Part shown: positions 7,991-16,217 of the stretch, one piece after another | How positions within the stretch are numbered: the first letter of the stretch is position 1 | Layout: the number at the start of each line of letters is the position of its first letter | DNA from: CAZNSX01 sp964575845 | Lineage (GTDB): Bacteria; UBA8248; CAZNSX01 | Length of the DNA stretch: 64,000 bases | Direction: 5' to 3' | NCBI GenBank assembly: GCA_964575845.1 | Contig: CAZNSX010000002.1 | Coordinates: 1 to 64,000, forward strand | Position numbers and translations under genes: made by a program | Notes under the pieces: model-generated | Told to the model about the DNA's origin: nothing | Database searches by the model: none | The model's input: only the letters and a program-made list of their open reading frames with translations

Positions 7991-9268
7991 ATGTTTGCAA
8001 CGGGAACGATGATCGTAGATTGGGAAGAGAGAATTGACCCTCGGCGGATGAGAGAGGAAAGGGAGGCCAAAGCACAGGCAGCTCTGGCGGAATCGGATGC
8101 AGATGCCCTGTTTGTTTTTAAATATGAAGATGTGCGCTACCTGACGGGCCATCGCACGCATATGGGTCCAACTTTTTTCTTTGGACTCGCCACAGCAGTG
8201 CTGATAGAGGGAGAGAAGCCATATCTGTATACTATGGATGAGTTGCATTCCCGCAAGCGGGCCACCTGGCTTACGGATAAACAGGTCAGGACCGCTCCCG
8301 CCCTTGGCGATAAGGCTGGAATTAGAAGATGGGCGCAAGATGCTAAAACCCTCTTAGGGAATAAGGCAAAGGGGAAGATAGGGGTAGATATATGGACCCC
8401 AGATTTGCTTGAAGTATTACCAAAAGAGTTTCCGGATGCAACTTTTGTAGACGGCAACAAGATCTTAGCAAAAGCGAAGATTATAAAAACCGAGGATGAA
8501 TTGAATTGCATAAAGGCGGCTTATGCTTTGACCGCTTCTGCGATGTATGAAGCTTTAGACTTTCTCAGTCCCGGAGTGAAAGAATGTGAAGTGCTGGCAG
8601 TCGCCTGGGGGAAGATGACTTCCCTTGGCAGTGAATGGACACAGTGCTCAAACATCATCTGCTCTGGACCATATGGTGCTCCCTACAGAAGATTTACTTC
8701 AGACCGGATAATCGAGGAAGGAGACCTCGTTATTATCGACATCGGTGCTTGCTTCAACGGTTACTGGGGAGATTTCACAAGAACATACCTCTGCGGGGAT
8801 ATTGACCCCACCCCCGATCAGAAGAGATTACACCAAGAAGCATATGATGCCCTCTGGGCCGCAATAGAAGCATCCAAACCGGGCAACACCAACCAGGATA
8901 TAGTGAGGGCTGTCCCCGAGAAAAATAACCTGGGTGGAGTGCTGGGCCACGGTTCTGGTGTTAATCCTTGGGAAGAACCTGGAATTTGTTCTGCTTACGG
9001 AGAGGAAATAGTTTTACAACCTGGGATGCAGTTCAGCCTCGAGCCGTATGCCGGCGATCCCGACCTTGGTGTAGGGATCAGGCTGGAAAATAACGTCATC
9101 ATCCGCGAGCACGGCCCCGAGGTAATCAACCAGTCCCCCTTTCATAGGCGGCGGCTGCACAGGGGGCATCCCATGGATCCCACAACCGGCATAAAGAAAA
9201 GAAAACAACGCCACCGGGGGCGCCCCCCTCCGGGGGCGCCCCTTTTCTATTTAAGCCAAAAGATGTAG
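7991..9268 (+). CDS. M24 family metallopeptidase (Xaa-Pro peptidase/creatinase type)
   Basis: The open frame gives 425 residues: an N-terminal creatinase-like domain (about 20-160) and a pita-bread catalytic domain. All five metal ligands are present: D250 and D261 (IDIG and GYWGDFTRT), H320, E351 and E366. Members cleave Xaa-Pro peptides or C-N/C-S bonds in small molecules (prolidase, creatinase, DddP), so the substrate is open. Base and codon use is clearly more A/T-rich than in the neighbours, suggesting acquisition by transfer. The last 40 codons are not M24-like and run through a strong terminator at 9217-9252. In the +1 frame a stop at 9192-9194 ends just before it, so a one-base shift near the C-run at 9133-9138 is likely, and the true protein is probably about 400 residues. 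Confidence 0.85.
   Translation: MFATGTMIVDWEERIDPRRMREEREAKAQAALAESDADALFVFKYEDVRYLTGHRTHMGPTFFFGLATAVLIEGEKPYLYTMDELHSRKRATWLTDKQVRTAPALGDKAGIRRWAQDAKTLLGNKAKGKIGVDIWTPDLLEVLPKEFPDATFVDGNKILAKAKIIKTEDELNCIKAAYALTASAMYEALDFLSPGVKECEVLAVAWGKMTSLGSEWTQCSNIICSGPYGAPYRRFTSDRIIEEGDLVIIDIGACFNGYWGDFTRTYLCGDIDPTPDQKRLHQEAYDALWAAIEASKPGNTNQDIVRAVPEKNNLGGVLGHGSGVNPWEEPGICSAYGEEIVLQPGMQFSLEPYAGDPDLGVGIRLENNVIIREHGPEVINQSPFHRRRLHRGHPMDPTTGIKKRKQRHRGRPPPGAPLFYLSQKM
9217..9252 (+). terminator. strong intrinsic terminator after the M24 gene
   Basis: An 11-bp, all G/C stem (9217-9227 with 9232-9242) with a short loop is followed directly by TTTTCTATTT. This is a classical Rho-independent terminator. It lies inside the apparent reading frame of the M24 gene, which argues that the real stop lies upstream. 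Confidence 0.8.
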
Positions 9269-9356
9269 ACCCCAGCGCCTCAGGGTGGTATAAGGAGTCA
9301 AGTGAGAAGCAGCCCCCAGAGGTCGCTGCCGACCTTTTTATGGGAGGATAACCCTA

Positions 9357-10469
9357 ATGATAGGAAACCGGAGGTGTCGTGCGGTGAATGCAGGTCCCGC
9401 TGGCAGGGTCGGCGGGACAGAGAAAGCTGACACAAAGGAAGCCCTCCTCTCAGAGCCTGTCTCCCACCTAGACCTCACCAAGATTTCCTCTGTGACGGAG
9501 CTTGTTGACGCCTTCAGCGGATGCTCCTTTCAGAGCCGCAATCTCGCCCACTGCGCCAAGATATTTTTGGAAATGGTAAGAGACCCTGAAGCCGTCATTT
9601 TCATGGGCATCTCGGGAGCCCTGATTCCCGGGGGGCTGCGGAAGGTCATCCGCGACCTCATCCACCTAAACCTGGTGGATGTGCTTGTCTCCACAGGGGC
9701 CAACGCATTTCACGATATTTATGAGGGCTTGGGCCACCGGCATTTTAAGGGTTCCCCTGAGATAGATGACTATGAGCTCGACAGGCTAAACGTTGACCGC
9801 ATCTATGACACCCTGGTCGATGACAATATCTTTGCGGGAGTGGCCCATTGGCTGGCCGATGAAATAGAGACGCTTGAACCCCGGCCTTATTCCGGCCGCG
9901 AGTTCATGTCACTGGTGGGGGAGAGGGTGGCGGAGGAGAACTCCTTCGTGGCCGAGGCGGCAAGAAAGGGGGTCCCCCTCTATGTGCCGGCCATGACCGA
10001 TAGCGCCATAGGGATGGCTCTTGCCAAGCACTACGCCCGGCACCGTGCAAACGGCACAGGCTTTACCACAGATTTCACTCGGGATAATTATGAGATCATC
10101 CAGATAAAGCAGAAGTCCTCTGCCACCGGAGCTCTCTACGTCGGAGGCGGTGTCCCCAAGAACTACATCCAGCAGATACAACCCATGATCGATGTCATGT
10201 ACGGCAGGGTGGAGGGCCATCGCTACGCCATCCAGCTCACTACCGATGACCCCAAGTGGGGCGGCCTCTCGGGCTGCACCCTGCAGGAGTCGGTCTCCTG
10301 GGGGAAGATCTCCAAGCAAGGCCTGATGGGAACAGCTTACCTGGATGTCACCATAGGGCTCCCGCTCATCGCAGCATACGTTCTCTCACACGAGGAAGAT
10401 GTGGCCCGCAGGAAAGCGCGGGTATTTCAGTGGGAAGAGGACACCCTCGTTAGCGTGAGCTTCTGCTGA
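9357..10469 (+). CDS. deoxyhypusine synthase-like protein
   Basis: 370 residues, the length of the family. The catalytic lysine of eukaryotic deoxyhypusine synthase aligns with K268 in GGGVPKN, and the following SWGKI (314-318) is the second family hallmark. NAD-binding segments (STGANAFHD, 112-120) are also recognisable. In eukaryotes and archaea the enzyme moves the aminobutyl group of spermidine to eIF5A. Bacteria lack eIF5A, and bacterial members are known or proposed to make homospermidine or related polyamines. The C-terminal substrate segment differs from the eukaryotic one. The start has a GGGAGG site eight bases upstream. No other polyamine gene is in the window, so the reaction is inferred. 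Confidence 0.88.
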   Translation: MIGNRRCRAVNAGPAGRVGGTEKADTKEALLSEPVSHLDLTKISSVTELVDAFSGCSFQSRNLAHCAKIFLEMVRDPEAVIFMGISGALIPGGLRKVIRDLIHLNLVDVLVSTGANAFHDIYEGLGHRHFKGSPEIDDYELDRLNVDRIYDTLVDDNIFAGVAHWLADEIETLEPRPYSGREFMSLVGERVAEENSFVAEAARKGVPLYVPAMTDSAIGMALAKHYARHRANGTGFTTDFTRDNYEIIQIKQKSSATGALYVGGGVPKNYIQQIQPMIDVMYGRVEGHRYAIQLTTDDPKWGGLSGCTLQESVSWGKISKQGLMGTAYLDVTIGLPLIAAYVLSHEEDVARRKARVFQWEEDTLVSVSFC

Positions 10470-10761
10470 GAGCCTTGCCCTCTTGGGCCATAAGAAGCTC
10501 CAGTGCCGCTCGTCTTATGGGGGGCCGGGGGCGGCTTACTAGAGACATACTCCTTCCTTAAGAGAAGGAGCTCCCTCGCAAAATCCTCCTCGCTCATTAT
10601 GTGGCCGAGCTCGTCATTTCCCAGGTCGGGGAAGAGCTCACCGGGCATGGTGAGAAACTCCGCCTCTCCCACCTCTTCCAGAGCCACCTCCGTCCCGAGC
10701 CTCCTCAGAAGCGCCCGCTTCTGAGGACCCGGAGAGAGCTTGATGGCCCAAAATCTCTAGT
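10450..10761 (-). pseudogene. frameshifted C-terminal remnant of a ceramidase-like protein
   Basis: Reading the minus strand from about 10761, one frame gives a segment with FLTMPGELFPDLGNDELG followed by HIMSEEDF. This resembles the end of neutral/alkaline ceramidase-type proteins. The likeness then continues in another frame as SMSLV and, about ten residues later, AALELL, ending at a TAA at 10450-10452. No start or upstream domain exists: a stop lies right before the segment. Two frames carrying consecutive parts of one protein indicate decay after truncation and a frameshift. It overlaps the end of the deoxyhypusine-synthase-like gene by 20 bases. The family name is from memory and uncertain; that it is a remnant is better supported. 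It fills the otherwise empty gap 10470-10848. Confidence 0.5.
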
Positions 10762-10848
10762 TGTCCGGAGGAGCCTGTAATAAAGAGATAAGCCTGTGAT
10801 AGAATTTTCTGGCTTTCTCTTCCCTCAAACTGAAGGAGGGGTTCTGTC

Positions 10849-11061
10849 ATGTTTTGCCCCAATCTCAGCACCAAGGAGAGGCGTCTCCGGCTCTTTCTGG
10901 GTTGAGGCCTCATCCTGGCGGCGGTCGCTGTATTCCTTCTCCATCCTGCAGGGACTCTCACCCTGCCCATTGTCCTTGCCGCGGTGGGCGGATTTGTGAT
11001 ATTTGAAGGCCTGCGAAGCTGGTGCGCCCTGAGGGCCTTGGGCCTGAAGATGCCCTTCTGA
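10849..11061 (+). pseudogene. small DUF2892-like membrane protein interrupted by an in-frame TGA
   Basis: An ATG at 10849 with an AGGAGG site nine bases upstream opens a 70-codon frame that reads MFCPNLSTKERRLRLFLG, then TGA (codon 19, 10903-10905). It continues in frame with two hydrophobic segments (GLILAAVAVFLL and LPIVLAAVGGFVIFEGL) and a C-terminal tail to a TGA at 11059. The N-terminal MFC, the basic RRLRLFLG and the two membrane helices match the small YgaP/DUF2892 inner-membrane domain. The single stop suggests a recent nonsense mutation, a sequencing error, or (unlikely) recoding. It is flanked by a gene remnant on the other strand. Confidence 0.6.
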
Positions 11062-11170
11062 GCCCTGACGGGGGAGGAAGCTAAGACGGGCGGGGGGGCA
11101 TCTATATTCGAGGGGGCTTCAGGTTTGCCGGCATGACCAGTTCTACTCTCTTGACGAGGAGGGATTCTCC

Positions 11171-12244
11171 ATGGCCGAGAGCATTCCGCGGCGAATGAAG
11201 GCCGCGCGGTTGCACGCGTACGGTGACATGCGGATAGAGGAGGTGGATGTGCCCCGACTGGAGCCGGGCAACGCCCTCTGTCGGGTGCGCTCCTGCGGCA
11301 TCTGCGGAACGGATTCCCATATTTTCAACGGGGCCTTTGCCGGCAAATGGCCCCCCTACTTTCCCTTCATCCAGGGCCACGAGTGGGCGGGCGAGGTGGT
11401 GGCCGTGGCCGAGGGAGTGGAGCGGGTGAAGCCGGGTGACCGTGTTGTGGCCGATGACCATAGGCCCTGTCTCACCTGCCGCATGTGCCGGACGGGCCGC
11501 TACGTGCTCTGTGAGACCGCAGGGCAGCTCAAGCCCGGGGGCCATCGGCTCTGCGGCCATGATGTGGATGGCGGCTTTGCCGAGTATGCCGTCTCCCCAG
11601 CCTATGCCTTACATAAGATCTCCGATAACATGACCTTTGATGAGGCCATTATCGCCAATACCGCCACTACCGCCCTGAATGCTGTAAATCGGGCGCGCCT
11701 TCAGCCCGGAGACACGGCCGTCGTCCTGGGCCCCGGCCTCATGGGCCAATGCACCCTGCAGTTCGCCCTGGCCGCGGGGAGCCCCAGGGTCTTCGTCACG
11801 GGAAGGGGGGAGCGGCTTAAGATGGCCCGGGAGATGGGAGCTGCGGAGACAATAGACATCACGGCCCAAGACCCGGTGAAGAGGGTTTTCGAGCTCACGG
11901 AAGGCCGGGGTGCCGATGTGGCGTTTGACTGTGCCGGAAACATCGAGGCCATCCAGGCGGCCGTGGCATGCGTGCGCCGGGGAGGCCGGGTCGCCCTGAC
12001 CGGGGTCAACGGAAACAAGGAAGTGCCGATCGTTACCGACCGGATAGTGCTTGATGAGCTCGACGTCTACGGCGTGCGCTCTCACCCCAATACCTGGGAG
12101 GCCACGATTGCTCTCATGGGAGCAGGCAAGCTCGATGCCCGACGCCTGGTGACCCACACCTTCCCCCTGGAGCGCTTCATGGAGGGCATGGAGACCTTTG
12201 TCAAACGGAAAGAGGGGGCCATCCGGGTCGTCATAAATCCCTGA
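11171..12244 (+). CDS. zinc-dependent alcohol dehydrogenase (MDR family)
   Basis: 357 residues. The catalytic zinc site is C45 (GICGTD) and H70-E71 (GHEW), and the structural zinc lobe is C100, C103, C106, C114. The nucleotide-binding region begins near 180 with VVLGPGLMG. The overall pattern resembles threonine/sorbitol/glutathione-independent formaldehyde-type medium-chain dehydrogenases, which oxidise secondary alcohols or polyols with NAD(P). A GAGGAGGG site precedes the ATG. The MFS transporter gene follows after 54 bases and may bring in its substrate. The substrate is not decided by the sequence. Confidence 0.92.
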   Translation: MAESIPRRMKAARLHAYGDMRIEEVDVPRLEPGNALCRVRSCGICGTDSHIFNGAFAGKWPPYFPFIQGHEWAGEVVAVAEGVERVKPGDRVVADDHRPCLTCRMCRTGRYVLCETAGQLKPGGHRLCGHDVDGGFAEYAVSPAYALHKISDNMTFDEAIIANTATTALNAVNRARLQPGDTAVVLGPGLMGQCTLQFALAAGSPRVFVTGRGERLKMAREMGAAETIDITAQDPVKRVFELTEGRGADVAFDCAGNIEAIQAAVACVRRGGRVALTGVNGNKEVPIVTDRIVLDELDVYGVRSHPNTWEATIALMGAGKLDARRLVTHTFPLERFMEGMETFVKRKEGAIRVVINP

Positions 12245-12298
12245 AGTAGGAGAGCCTCCCTGGAACTGCCACCGAGAACGCTACCGGTCTGACCTGAA

Positions 12299-13606
12299 AT
12301 GCCTCCCAAGAGACCTCCCTTCTTTTACGGCTGGGTCATTGTGGGGGTCTCTTTCCTCACGGTCTTCTTCTCCAACGGGGTGCGCTTCATCTTTTCCGTC
12401 TTTTATGTGCCCATGTTGCAAGACCTGGGCTGGCTGCGGGGTGGAGGGGCAGGCCCTTATGCGCTGAGCATGCTCGTCTTCCCTCTGAGTCTCCCTCTCA
12501 TGGGGCTCCTCATAGACCGCTACGGCCCGCGGAGAATCGTTTCCCTGATGGTCGTGGTCATGGGCCTGGGGATAGCGGGATGTAGCCTGGTGAGGGAGCT
12601 CTGGCATTTCTTCTTGCTTTTCGGCGTGGTCATAGGGATGGGCCTGGCCGCGACTTCAGTGCCCATGCAGTCGGCCCTGGTCTCCCGCTGGTTTATGAGA
12701 AGGCGAGGGCTCGCCATCGGGGTAGCCGCCTCTGGGGGAGGCCTTGGGGTTCTTCTCCTTTCCCCCATAACCCAGCACCTGATAGATAGCTGCGGGTGGA
12801 GGGGGGCCTTTCTCCTGCTGGCCTCGGGCTATCTGGCCGTTCTGCTCCCGCTGGTCTCACTCTTTCATAGGAGGGGGCCCCAGGAGCTCGGCCTTGAGCC
12901 CTACGGCCGCTCCCCGAAAGAGGGCCCGCAACTGAAAGAAGGGGCCACTCCCCGGGTTCGGCCATCGTTGAGCTTTGGCCCGCGGTGGACTCTGAGGGCG
13001 GCTCTGAGAACCCATTCCTTTTGGTGGGTTTTCCTTGTGGCCGTATTCCAGTCTTATGCGGTGAACCTCATGTACGCCCACACGGTCATATATCTGGTGG
13101 ATGCGGGCTTAAGCCGCATGCGGGCCGCCGGTGCCTGGGGAGGCGTGGGCGTGACGCTAACCGTGAGCCTTTTTCTCTGGGGCGCTGTCTCGGACAGGGT
13201 GGGCAGGGAGAGGGCCTATGCGGCCGGAACGGCCTGCCTCCTCCTGGCGCTGCTCCTTCTTTTTGGACTCAAGCGGGAGCCCTCCCTGGGCCTTTTCTAC
13301 GCGTTCATTGCCCTCGCGGGCCTCGGACTCGGCTCAAGGCCAGGCCTTCTTAACGCAATGGTGGCGGACCTTTTTTCAGGCGAGCATATAGCCGCCATAA
13401 ACGGGGCAGCCCTGAGCGGCATTGCCGTGGGCGGAAGCATGGGCGCCTGGTCGGGCGGTTATATCTTTGACCTCACGGGAAGCTATGACCTGGCCCTTCT
13501 CATTGCAGCCACAACCTCAGGCCTGGCCTCCCTTTTTGCCTTTCTCGCATTACCCCGAAGACTCAGACCCAAAGCCCGAGGAGCGGTACGGGCGGAAGGG
13601 CCCTGA
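12299..13606 (+). CDS. MFS transporter, oxalate/formate or monocarboxylate type
   Basis: 435 residues with about 12 membrane helices and a central cytoplasmic loop near 195-235. The N-terminal FFYGWVIVG, the DRYGPRR loop between helices 2 and 3, and SDRVGRER at the matching place in the second half are typical of the OFA/monocarboxylate branch of the major facilitator superfamily. These are inner-membrane carriers for small organic acids. No clear ribosome site precedes the ATG, so it may be translated by coupling with the dehydrogenase upstream. Which acid it carries is unknown. Confidence 0.88.
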   Translation: MPPKRPPFFYGWVIVGVSFLTVFFSNGVRFIFSVFYVPMLQDLGWLRGGGAGPYALSMLVFPLSLPLMGLLIDRYGPRRIVSLMVVVMGLGIAGCSLVRELWHFFLLFGVVIGMGLAATSVPMQSALVSRWFMRRRGLAIGVAASGGGLGVLLLSPITQHLIDSCGWRGAFLLLASGYLAVLLPLVSLFHRRGPQELGLEPYGRSPKEGPQLKEGATPRVRPSLSFGPRWTLRAALRTHSFWWVFLVAVFQSYAVNLMYAHTVIYLVDAGLSRMRAAGAWGGVGVTLTVSLFLWGAVSDRVGRERAYAAGTACLLLALLLLFGLKREPSLGLFYAFIALAGLGLGSRPGLLNAMVADLFSGEHIAAINGAALSGIAVGGSMGAWSGGYIFDLTGSYDLALLIAATTSGLASLFAFLALPRRLRPKARGAVRAEGP

Positions 13607-13731
13607 GGCCCCGCAAAGGAGTCCAGGGTCTACGGATAGCCGAGTCAGTCAAGTGGGGGAGGGAATACAGGCGGCTCCCTTCCTCAACCTCCGGGGAGGC
13701 CCAGCCCGGGTTGGAGGGCCGCGCCGCTCGC

Positions 13732-13941
13732 TCATGGAAATATCTGATTTCCCTTGTCATCCTCCAGAATTATCGCCTCTGTGGGGCAGGCTTCAGCCGC
13801 TTCCCTGATAGTCTCCTCATCCTCTCCCTCAGGGTCGATTACCGCGGCGATCCCTTCATCGTCCATCTCGAAGACACCGGGTGCTATCTGAACGCAGAGT
13901 TCATCGCCCGAACATTTCTCCCTATCTATTCTCACCTGCAT
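13732..13941 (-). CDS. small ferredoxin, three cysteines plus aspartate
   Basis: 69 residues. The cluster site is C10-x2-D13-x2-C16 with C52-P53, i.e. the second cysteine of a normal 4Fe-4S motif is aspartate. Such ferredoxins carry a 3Fe-4S or an aspartate-liganded 4Fe-4S cluster and often serve cytochrome P450s or other oxygenases as electron donors. The protein is very acidic. The gene begins 12 bases after the cyclase gene ends and has its own AAGGAGG site, so the two are cotranscribed. No P450 gene is in the window. Confidence 0.92.
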   Translation of the reverse strand: MQVRIDREKCSGDELCVQIAPGVFEMDDEGIAAVIDPEGEDEETIREAAEACPTEAIILEDDKGNQIFP

Positions 13942-13953
13942 TTCGTGCCTCCT

Positions 13954-14667
13954 TCACTCGTACATGGCCACGGCCCTTATGGGAGAGCCAGTGGAGTCCC
14001 TAAGCTTAAGGGGAAGGAGGGAAACCTTGAAACCCAATGGAGGCTTTAGCCTGTGGAGGTTAACCAAGTTCTCCACATGGCAGTATGGCTTCTTGAGCAT
14101 TACCCTGTGGGATTCCCAGAATTTCTTCCGCTTGAACATGGCCCACACGGGGATGTCCCAGCCCGGAGCATCGATGCCCATGACTTTTATTCCCTTGTCT
14201 ATGAGCCATTCGGTGGCCGCCGCTCCCATTCCCGGGTGTTGGGTGAGATATTCGGGCTTATGGCTGATCTTGCCGGCATCCGTCCTTATGAGCACTATGT
14301 CGAGAGGTTTAAGCTCGTAGCTTATCTTATTCAGCGCCCGCTCCAGGTCCCGAGGAGTTATCTCATAGCCCGGCTTCTTGTCGGAGAGGTCGAGGACTAC
14401 CCCGTCGCTAAAGCACCACTCGAGCGGTATCCCCGCGGGCCGCTCGGCCTCGGGGTTGTTGTGGTAGGGGGCATCTATGTGGGTTCCCGTGTGGTCGCTC
14501 ATAATCAGGACATAGTGACCCGGAATAATATCCACCCCCCATTTGGTCGTTCCGAACTTGGCCGCCATCTCCTGCCAGCTTTCGAGCATCAGAACCATGG
14601 GTTGGGGGAGGCTGGGATAGACCATCATGTTCTTGTGTATCTCCATGCTCAAATCTACGATTTTCAT
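13954..14667 (-). CDS. cyclase family protein (kynurenine formamidase-like)
   Basis: 237 residues. The family metal motif HxxxHxDxPxH is present as H59, H63, D65 and H69. Known members hydrolyse N-formylkynurenine or isatin, or close rings in polyketide synthesis. They are metal-dependent amidases/hydrolases of the cytoplasm. A GGGAGG site lies nine bases before the ATG. It is followed by a ferredoxin gene in the same operon, an odd pairing that does not reveal the substrate. A second cyclase gene (39665-40333) occurs in the window. Confidence 0.88.
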   Translation of the reverse strand: MKIVDLSMEIHKNMMVYPSLPQPMVLMLESWQEMAAKFGTTKWGVDIIPGHYVLIMSDHTGTHIDAPYHNNPEAERPAGIPLEWCFSDGVVLDLSDKKPGYEITPRDLERALNKISYELKPLDIVLIRTDAGKISHKPEYLTQHPGMGAAATEWLIDKGIKVMGIDAPGWDIPVWAMFKRKKFWESHRVMLKKPYCHVENLVNLHRLKPPLGFKVSLLPLKLRDSTGSPIRAVAMYE

Positions 14668-14930
14668 CGAGGCTTTCCTCCCTGATCTGTAACGAGAAGG
14701 CCCTTTGTTCAGTCAAGAGAAACTGAAGTTTAGCCTAAATTCCCTGGCCTTTCAATCAAAGAAGCAGTAAGGCTACAGCGGGTTTCGGCGGATGTCGAAA
14801 AACTGCTTATTGGGGAATCAATGCTCCGAGAAATGGTCGCGGAAGGCTTTCGGGAGGAGGTTTGAGGTGGGTAGCCTTTCCCTCGCGAAGGAGGTCTTCT
14901 GAATCTATGATGGCCGGGGTGGCGAGGGAT

Positions 14931-15182
14931 TCAATCCTCAAAATCACTCGGTTTTATCTTGTCGAAGTCGATATCATCGAAGGTGGGCAAGGGCTTCTTC
15001 CTCCTCTCCGTTATTTTGCTCAGGAGCTTCCCGCCGAGGGCCAACGAAAAGGCAAGCGCCAGGGCAAAGATGGCTAAGGCCACGGCATAAGTGTACGAGC
15101 CTCTCCAGATGAGGACGAGGACACCCATCCAAATCAGAAAATTCAACCACAGCACATAAGGCCGACCGCGCTCGCCTTCCAT
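14931..15182 (-). CDS. small two-helix membrane protein
   Basis: 83 residues: two hydrophobic segments (about 10-27 and 31-50), then a basic stretch (TERRKK) and an acidic tail (DDIDFDKIKPSDFED). I do not recognise a family. It lies 66 bases after the crotonase gene on the same strand and may be cotranscribed with it. The length, clear topology and charged tail support a real gene. The ribosome site is weak. Confidence 0.6.
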   Translation of the reverse strand: MEGERGRPYVLWLNFLIWMGVLVLIWRGSYTYAVALAIFALALAFSLALGGKLLSKITERRKKPLPTFDDIDFDKIKPSDFED

Positions 15183-15248
15183 TCCCGAAGCCCCCGCAAG
15201 AGGGGAAGCTGGCCTAGGGATAGCTCAATCTCAATATTTCCCGGATAC

Positions 15249-16043
15249 TCACTCACCCTTGAATTTCGGCTGTCGTTTCGCCAGGAAGGCCGCCAAGCCT
15301 TCCTGGAAATCGGAGCTCGAATAGCCCTCCAGGCGCAAGGAAAGCGCACGGTCCTTGACTCGCTCAAAGTCCTCCTCGTTGCATAGGGCCACCATCTCCT
15401 TCGAGGCCCGCAGCGATATCGGCGCATTCGAGGCGATACGGGTTGCCAGCCCGCGGGTGAAGGTTTCGAGCTCATCGGCGGGGACGAGGTAGTTGATGAG
15501 CCCAATCCGCAGGGCCTCCTCGGCCCTCACGGAATCACCCGTGAGCAGGATGCGCTTGGTGTGGGCCGGGCCGATGAGGTCCACGAGGCGCTTGGTGGGA
15601 GGATAGGAATAGACCACTCCGAGTCGAGCCGAGGGGACACCAAAGGAGGCGGTATCGGCCGCCACTCGAAGGTCGCAGGCGACCGCAAGACCACACGCGG
15701 CGCCCATGCAAAACCCGTGAATCATGGCGATCGTGGGCTTTTGCAACTGGGCGGTCCGCTCCCAGACCCCCTCGCACACGTCGGCGAAGCGGGCCGCGGC
15801 TTCGGGGCTTGTCGCTGTCCTGAATTCAGCGATGTCCTGGCCTGCTCCGAAGGCCTTCCGGCCCGCCCCGCGGAACACGATAACCCGCGCGGCCGGGTCG
15901 GCCTCGATCTCGCCTAAGATTTCGGCCAGCCTGAGCCACATGCTCTGAGTGAGGGCATTCCTTTGCTCGGGGCGATTTATGGTCAGGGTGAGGACACCCT
16001 CCTCCCTGCTCACCAGAAATACCTCATTCCTATCAGAGTTCAT
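15249..16043 (-). CDS. crotonase superfamily protein lacking the hydratase glutamates
   Basis: 264 residues, the normal size of enoyl-CoA hydratase/isomerase proteins. The CoA-binding and oxyanion-hole segments are clear (GAGQDIAEF near 67-75 and GFCMGAACGL). However, both glutamates that add water in rat enoyl-CoA hydratase are missing: the FGxPE position reads FGVPSARLG, and the AME position before LTGD is TKR. The fold therefore binds an acyl-CoA but probably does not work as a plain hydratase; isomerase, decarboxylase or C-C hydrolase chemistry is possible. The gene is divergent from the B12-dependent mutase operon and may act on the same CoA esters. Confidence 0.88.
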   Translation of the reverse strand: MNSDRNEVFLVSREEGVLTLTINRPEQRNALTQSMWLRLAEILGEIEADPAARVIVFRGAGRKAFGAGQDIAEFRTATSPEAAARFADVCEGVWERTAQLQKPTIAMIHGFCMGAACGLAVACDLRVAADTASFGVPSARLGVVYSYPPTKRLVDLIGPAHTKRILLTGDSVRAEEALRIGLINYLVPADELETFTRGLATRIASNAPISLRASKEMVALCNEEDFERVKDRALSLRLEGYSSSDFQEGLAAFLAKRQPKFKGE

Positions 16044-16093
16044 CGGTAGACCATCCCTTATTGTCCGCTTTGTTGCCTTTCAAAGGATACCCA

Positions 16094-16123
16094 ATTATAG
16101 TAGACTTGGGTTGAGCTTATATT
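16094..16123. promoter_or_regulatory. divergent -10 elements between crotonase and mutase genes
   Basis: In the A/T-richer 174-bp gap, TATAAT is present on the minus strand (16099-16094) towards the crotonase and TATATT on the plus strand (16118-16123) towards the mutase. Neither has a good -35 at the right distance, so an activator may be needed. Back-to-back placement would allow joint control. Confidence 0.3.
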
Positions 16124-16217
16124 TAGAGTACCGCTTTTGGATGCGAAAACCTGACCTTCCCTGATATGGGCGGAAAGGCAGAACTTTTGGCTTTCAGCCG
16201 GGTGCTCTCTGAGTGAC

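Noticed and set aside
10903..10905. In-frame TGA read as selenocysteine
   Set aside because: No known selenoprotein of this type, no obvious hairpin just after the TGA, and the residue falls where the first membrane helix begins.
14760..14870. A short plus-strand frame encoding a plausible helical peptide before a TGA at the end of an FREEV segment
   Set aside because: It lacks a start codon and ribosome site, and I could not match it to any family.
15249..16043. Plain enoyl-CoA hydratase
   Set aside because: Both catalytic glutamates are missing.
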